A stretch of DNA of 9,005 nt, from assembly GCA_012719815.1 (NCBI GenBank), contig JAAXZP010000066.1, positions 1 to 9,005 on the forward strand, written 5' to 3'. Made by a program: the position numbers and the translations under genes. Of this stretch, positions 5,214 to 9,005 are shown piece by piece. The notes below the pieces were generated by a model that saw nothing but the letters and a program-made list of their open reading frames with translations, ran no database searches and was not told the origin of the DNA. Each line of letters opens with the position of its first letter. Within the stretch, counting starts at the first letter, position 1. The DNA comes from Christensenellaceae bacterium (lineage in GTDB: Bacteria > Bacillota > Clostridia > Christensenellales > SZUA-584).

Positions 5214-5332
5214 AGCTTTAGTTTTATTCCCAAAATCACAAGTCATGGCCTTGGGGCTTCATACTTATACTTTCATCGTCATCTACCCGGCCAATCATAC
5301 AAAACCGATCCTGCATTTCGGGGGTACGACAA

Positions 5333-6298
5333 ATGGTTGAGGTTATTAACCTGACAAAGATGTACGGCAATAAAGTAGGCGTCAAAAACGTCAGCTTTAC
5401 CGCCCAGAAGGGCGAAATCATCGGTTTTCTCGGGCCTAACGGCGCGGGCAAGACCACGACCATGAACGTGATCACCGGCTGCAAGCCCGCGACGGAAGGG
5501 CGGGTCCTCATCGCCGGGTACGACATTGCGGAAAAGCCGTTGGAAGCCAAAAAGCCCCTCGGCTATCTTCCCGAAATACCTCCTATTTACCCCGAGCTCA
5601 AAGTGAAATCCTATCTAAAATTTATATGCGGCCTCAAAGGCGTCGGCCGGGAAAAAAGGGAGTCGCACATTGGCGAGATAATGGAACTCGTCAAGATTAT
5701 GGACGTCAAAGACCGGGTTATCAAAAACCTGTCCAAGGGCTACCGGCAAAGGGTCGGGCTGGCACAGGCGCTGATATCCAAACCCGATGTGCTGGTACTG
5801 GACGAGCCCACGGTCGGGCTCGACCCCAAGCAGATACACGAGATGCGCTCGCTCATCAAAAGCCTCGGCAAGGAGCACACCATCATACTAAGTTCCCACA
5901 TACTTGCCGAAGTCAGCATGGTCTGCGACAGGGTCATCATCATCAAGAAAGGCGAGATCGCCGCCATAGACACTCCCGAGAACCTTTCGAAAAACATGGC
6001 GTCCGCCGAATGCTTTACGGCCAAAATCAAAGGACCGGCCGAAAAGATCCTGCCTCTTATAAAGGAAATAGACGGCGTTTTAAGCGTCAAGCTGGATAAG
6101 GACAAAAACGACTCAAAACCGGAGTATCTCAGCTACATCATCGAAAACAAAAAATCCATCGATGTCAGAACCCCCCTGTTTTTCAAACTGGCCGGCCTGG
6201 GCTATCCGATATACGAAATGAAATCCGTCCCAATCAACCTGGAGGATATATTCCTGCAGCTCACGGCAGAAGAGAAAGAACGCGCGGAGGTGAACTAA
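5333..6298 (+). CDS. ABC transporter ATP-binding protein, GldA/ABC-2 type
   Basis: Cytoplasmic ATPase of 321 residues that would power the adjacent permease. Walker A GPNGAGKTT is at 34-42; the Q-loop position reads LPE (79-81), a common variant in ABC-2 ATPases. The signature LSKGYRQRVGLAQAL is at 133-147, Walker B VLVLDEP at 153-159, the D-loop GLD at 162-164 and the switch His at 189. Residues 215-321 add the C-terminal extension typical of drug/GldA-like ATPases (DUF4162-like). All catalytic residues are present. The ATG at 5333 has GGGGG eight to nine bases upstream. First gene of a four-gene operon; the permease starts three bases after its stop. Family membership is certain; the transported substrate is unknown. 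Confidence 0.95.
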   Translation: MVEVINLTKMYGNKVGVKNVSFTAQKGEIIGFLGPNGAGKTTTMNVITGCKPATEGRVLIAGYDIAEKPLEAKKPLGYLPEIPPIYPELKVKSYLKFICGLKGVGREKRESHIGEIMELVKIMDVKDRVIKNLSKGYRQRVGLAQALISKPDVLVLDEPTVGLDPKQIHEMRSLIKSLGKEHTIILSSHILAEVSMVCDRVIIIKKGEIAAIDTPENLSKNMASAECFTAKIKGPAEKILPLIKEIDGVLSVKLDKDKNDSKPEYLSYIIENKKSIDVRTPLFFKLAGLGYPIYEMKSVPINLEDIFLQLTAEEKERAEVN

Positions 6299-6301
6299 GC
6301 G

Positions 6302-7039
6302 ATGCTGGCGATATTCAAGAAAGAGGTGGCGGTCTATTTTCTCACGCCCTTCGGGTATGTGTTTATGGGGCTCTTCCTGCTGCTCTCGGGCATCGTGTTT
6401 TCGATATACAACCTGTGGGGCGCAAGGGGAGACATATACGGCATGTTCGGCGTGCTGAACTTCGTGTCCATCGTCATATTCCCGGTGCTCACCATGAAGC
6501 TGCTCGCGGAAGAAAAGAGAATGGCCACCGACCAGCTGCTTTTCTCGTCTCCCGTCACCATCACCTCCATCATACTCGGAAAGTATTTCGCAGCGCTGTT
6601 CGTGTACCTCGTCACGCTGTGCGCCACAGGGGTATACGCCGCGTTCATCATGATATTCAGCAAGACGTCTCTCGGAGCCATCATAGGCTCATACGTGGGC
6701 TTCGCGCTGCTGGGAGCGGCTTATATCGCCATATGCCTGTTCGCTTCGTCGCTGACGGACAGTCAGGTGACGTCGGCGATCATCGGCTTCGGGTTTTTGT
6801 TTGGGTTCATGATCGTGGGGCTGCTGACAAACGCCATACCCTTCCTGTTTCTGAAGCGCGTCGTATCGTGGTTTGCGATACTGAGCAAATATGAAGAGTT
6901 CGCCAACGGCCTGCTGAAAATCGGCCCGCTGGTATATTACCTAAGCTTTGCGGTCGGATTCGTGTTCCTGACAATTATAGTCGTCAAGGGCAGGCTGCGG
7001 GAAAAAGGAGGGGCCAAGCATGAAAAAGACCGCCATTAA
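6302..7039 (+). CDS. ABC-2 type transporter permease, GldF-like
   Basis: Membrane subunit of 245 residues. It opens with MLAIFKKEVAVYFLTPFGYVF, the amphipathic start common to GldF-like ABC-2 permeases. Six hydrophobic segments are visible at roughly residues 15-37, 48-66, 88-118, 122-147, 150-182 and 207-231. The motif LLAEEKRMATDQLLFSSPVT (67-86) after the second segment is typical of the family's coupling region. The start ATG at 6302 uses GGAGGTG located inside the end of the ATPase gene, so the two are translationally coupled. Its 3' end overlaps the next gene by 20 bases. It likely works as a homodimer with two ATPases, or with a further permease outside the window. Confidence 0.92.
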   Translation: MLAIFKKEVAVYFLTPFGYVFMGLFLLLSGIVFSIYNLWGARGDIYGMFGVLNFVSIVIFPVLTMKLLAEEKRMATDQLLFSSPVTITSIILGKYFAALFVYLVTLCATGVYAAFIMIFSKTSLGAIIGSYVGFALLGAAYIAICLFASSLTDSQVTSAIIGFGFLFGFMIVGLLTNAIPFLFLKRVVSWFAILSKYEEFANGLLKIGPLVYYLSFAVGFVFLTIIVVKGRLREKGGAKHEKDRH

Positions 7040-8456
7040 TGATTTAATAAAGGATAAGGCTTTGCTCAAAAAGCTGAGAACCGTCTTTATCGTGGCGGCG
7101 GTCGCCGTGCTGCTGTGCTGCGTCAACGGGCTTGCCGATATGCTGCCCTGGACTTACGACATGACAGCCGAAAAGCTGTTCACGCTGTCGGAGCAGACAA
7201 AAAGCGTGCTTCAACACCTCGATGACGAGGTCAACGTCGTCGCCTTTTTTGAGGAAGGCGAAGAAGACCCCACAGTCAAAGCGCTGCTGGAGGAGTACAG
7301 GAAGTTCGCGGGAGGCAAATTAAAAGTCGACTATATCGATGCCGATAAAAACCCGGCCGCCGTCAGAAAATTCGACGTCAAAAGCGAAGGCATCTCCAAC
7401 GGCATGGTTGCGTTTGAAAGCGGCGGAAAGGTCAAAGTCATCAAAAAGACGGACATATTCATTTTATACGACTATATCTACACCAAGGCGTTCAACGGCG
7501 AACAGCAGTTTACCGGCGCCATTACGTATGTCACATCCCACAACCTGCCCAAGCTGTATTTCCTCGAAGGGCACAGGGAGCCCGATATCAACGCGGATCT
7601 CTCCAAGCTGAAAGCCAGGATAGAAGGTGAAGCGCACGTCGTCGAAAGCCTCAACATCATGAAAACGGGCGCCATCCCGGACGACGCCGAGACCATTGTG
7701 GTGGTATCGCCCAAAAGGGACCTGGCCGACGCCGAAACCGAACTGCTGAAAGAGTTCCTGATCAGGGGCGGCAGCGCCATATTCCTGTTCGACATACTCA
7801 CCGACGACGAACAGATGCCCAACTTCAACCGCCTGCTGAAAAGCTACGGCATACAGTTCACCAACAACTTCGTGGTGGAAGAAGACAGCAACAGCTTTTA
7901 CGCCAACAATAAAATGTATCTGATTCCTTACTACACGAAGCACAGCATTGTGGAAAAGCTGAACAACGACAGGCTGTTTGTGCTCCTGCCGTTCTCGTGC
8001 AACATCGAGATCATGAACGAGATAGACAGAACCGTCACCGTCGAAACGCTGCTTATATCGTCGGACAATTCGTGGATAAGGTATAACTTAAACGACGCGT
8101 CGCCGGGGAAAACGGAGGAAGACAAGGCGGGCCCCGCCACGCTTGCCGTCGCGGCGTATAAGGACAACACCGATCTTAGGTACGACAAGACAAAAATCAT
8201 CGTGGCGGGCAACGGCATGTTTGTGGACAACAACTACATCGACACCCAGGGCAACTTCGACTTTTTCATGAACTCGGTGAACTGGGCGGAAGACAAGGAC
8301 GAGTCCATATCCATCAGGCCCAAGCTCATGAACGCCAACACGATGTTCGTCAAGGGAGAGATGTATATCATCATCATGGCGATCTCGGTGCTGGTCATAC
8401 CGCTGCTCGCCTTCCTGGCCGGCCTCATCATATGGCTGAAAAGGAGGCACCAATGA
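7020..8456 (+). CDS. GldG-family ABC transporter auxiliary protein
   Basis: A 478-residue protein with one TM segment near each end (about 21-41 and 448-472), so the large middle portion should lie outside the cytoplasm. Just after the first TM it has the family marker YDMTAEKLFTLSEQTKSVL (46-64), followed by VNVVAFFEEG and a thioredoxin-like stretch. The core includes the strand-turn pattern AETIVVVSPKRDL, then ELLKEFLIRGGSAIFLFD (241-258), typical of the GldG/ABC_transp_aux (PF09822) fold related to ThuA/GATase domains. The start has AAGGAGG eight bases upstream and overlaps the permease gene. The next gene overlaps its stop as ATGA. In Flavobacterium GldG works with GldA and GldF in gliding and secretion. 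In Firmicutes the role is uncharacterised. Confidence 0.92.
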   Translation: MKKTAINDLIKDKALLKKLRTVFIVAAVAVLLCCVNGLADMLPWTYDMTAEKLFTLSEQTKSVLQHLDDEVNVVAFFEEGEEDPTVKALLEEYRKFAGGKLKVDYIDADKNPAAVRKFDVKSEGISNGMVAFESGGKVKVIKKTDIFILYDYIYTKAFNGEQQFTGAITYVTSHNLPKLYFLEGHREPDINADLSKLKARIEGEAHVVESLNIMKTGAIPDDAETIVVVSPKRDLADAETELLKEFLIRGGSAIFLFDILTDDEQMPNFNRLLKSYGIQFTNNFVVEEDSNSFYANNKMYLIPYYTKHSIVEKLNNDRLFVLLPFSCNIEIMNEIDRTVTVETLLISSDNSWIRYNLNDASPGKTEEDKAGPATLAVAAYKDNTDLRYDKTKIIVAGNGMFVDNNYIDTQGNFDFFMNSVNWAEDKDESISIRPKLMNANTMFVKGEMYIIIMAISVLVIPLLAFLAGLIIWLKRRHQ

Positions 8457-9005
8457 AAAAATTCTGGATCGCCGCTGCGTTTCTCGTTGTCCTCGCCGGC
8501 ATCGTGGGGCTTACCATGTATCTCAACAGGGAAGAGCCCTTCAAGGAGGACAGAACGCTGTACAGCTACGAAGACAGGGAGGTCGAAGAGATACGCATCG
8601 TCTCGGAACAGGGCGAGTTGTACTTCGTCAAAAAGCCGGAAGGCTGGACGATGGTCAAGCCCGAGCCTTACAAGATAGACCCGAGCGCGGTCGGCTGGCT
8701 CGAGAACAGGCTGAAGGATTTCCTCGCCGCCAGGGTGCTCAATGAGGATAATCCCGACCTGAAAACATACGGGCTGGATGAACCCGACGCCACGATATCG
8801 TTCCGGCTGGACGACGGCACTGAAAATACGCTTTACATCGGCGACATGACCGCGTCCCAGGTGCAGTATTTCGCCAAGGATTCCGCGCGGGAGAGCATCT
8901 ATATCCTCGGCTCTTACGACGTAGAAAACTTTCTTCGGCCCGTCAGCGAATTCCGGGACAAGACGATACTGGAAGTAGATGCAAAGTCGATCAACGCCAT
9001 AGGCC
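8453..9005 (+). CDS. DUF4340 domain protein, N-terminal part, cut by window end
   Basis: The first 184 residues of a protein that continues past the right edge. Residues 4-23 form an N-terminal membrane anchor (FWIAAAFLVVLAGIVGLTMY). The exported part shows the DUF4340 pattern: REVEEIRIVSEQGELYFVKK, GWTMVKPEPYKIDPSAVGWL (67-86), a helix with FLAARVL, then LKTYGLDEPDATISFRLDDG and TLYIGDMTASQVQYFA, and VSEFRDKTILEVD near the edge. The ATG at 8453 overlaps the GldG-like stop codon (ATGA) and has AAGGAGG five bases upstream, which indicates tight coupling. DUF4340 genes commonly sit next to GldG-like genes, and the protein is thought to be the second extracytoplasmic partner of this ABC cassette. 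No stop codon is reached in frame within the window. Confidence 0.9.
   Translation, partial: MKKFWIAAAFLVVLAGIVGLTMYLNREEPFKEDRTLYSYEDREVEEIRIVSEQGELYFVKKPEGWTMVKPEPYKIDPSAVGWLENRLKDFLAARVLNEDNPDLKTYGLDEPDATISFRLDDGTENTLYIGDMTASQVQYFAKDSARESIYILGSYDVENFLRPVSEFRDKTILEVDAKSINAIG

Noticed and set aside
7464..8453. Several minus-strand frames opposite the GldG-like gene
   Set aside because: The plus-strand gene has family motifs, TM segments and coupled junctions. The opposing frames are shadows.

Overview
The window looks like chromosome from a spore-forming Clostridia-type Firmicute of fairly high GC. The evidence is an almost canonical SpoVT preceded by a forespore sigma-G-like promoter, a clostridial (Aquifex-type) aconitase, strong Shine-Dalgarno sequences, sigma-A-like promoters, Gram-positive lipoprotein signal peptides, and frequent ATA isoleucine codons despite the GC. 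The species cannot be named from this sequence. I see no mobile element, CRISPR array, tRNA or rRNA.

Layout. On the minus strand at the left are the N-terminal 198 residues of an aconitase (1-596) and spoVT (731-1273). A terminator between them doubles as part of the aconitase promoter. Divergent from spoVT, a PAS plus AraC-HTH regulator runs on the plus strand (1529-2320). Three plus-strand genes for exported proteins follow. The first is a membrane-anchored protein with two copies of a small domain joined by a Pro/Thr/Ala-rich linker (2560-3438). The second is a lipoprotein with a short heptad repeat (3501-4142). The third is a lipoprotein with two BamE/BLIP-like repeats (4306-5100). The second ends at a good terminator and the third has its own promoter.

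From a strong promoter at about 5176-5204, which carries an overlapping dyad and direct repeats, a tightly packed operon runs off the right edge: ABC ATPase (5333-6298), six-TM ABC-2 permease (6302-7039), GldG-type auxiliary protein (7020-8456) and a DUF4340 protein (8453 onward, cut by the window end). This is the GldA/GldF/GldG-like cassette found in many bacteria, including Clostridia that do not glide. The ATPase should power the permease, and the two single-anchor proteins should form the extracytoplasmic part. The substrate is unknown.

How it fits together. Aconitase and SpoVT are housekeeping and sporulation functions. The centre and right hold envelope proteins. A functional link between the lipoproteins, the PAS-AraC regulator and the ABC operon is suggested only by adjacency. 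Nothing here proves a new system. The items most worth pursuing are the operator-like structure at the ABC operon promoter, the two independent domain duplications in the exported proteins, and the repeats in front of the gene next to the AraC regulator.
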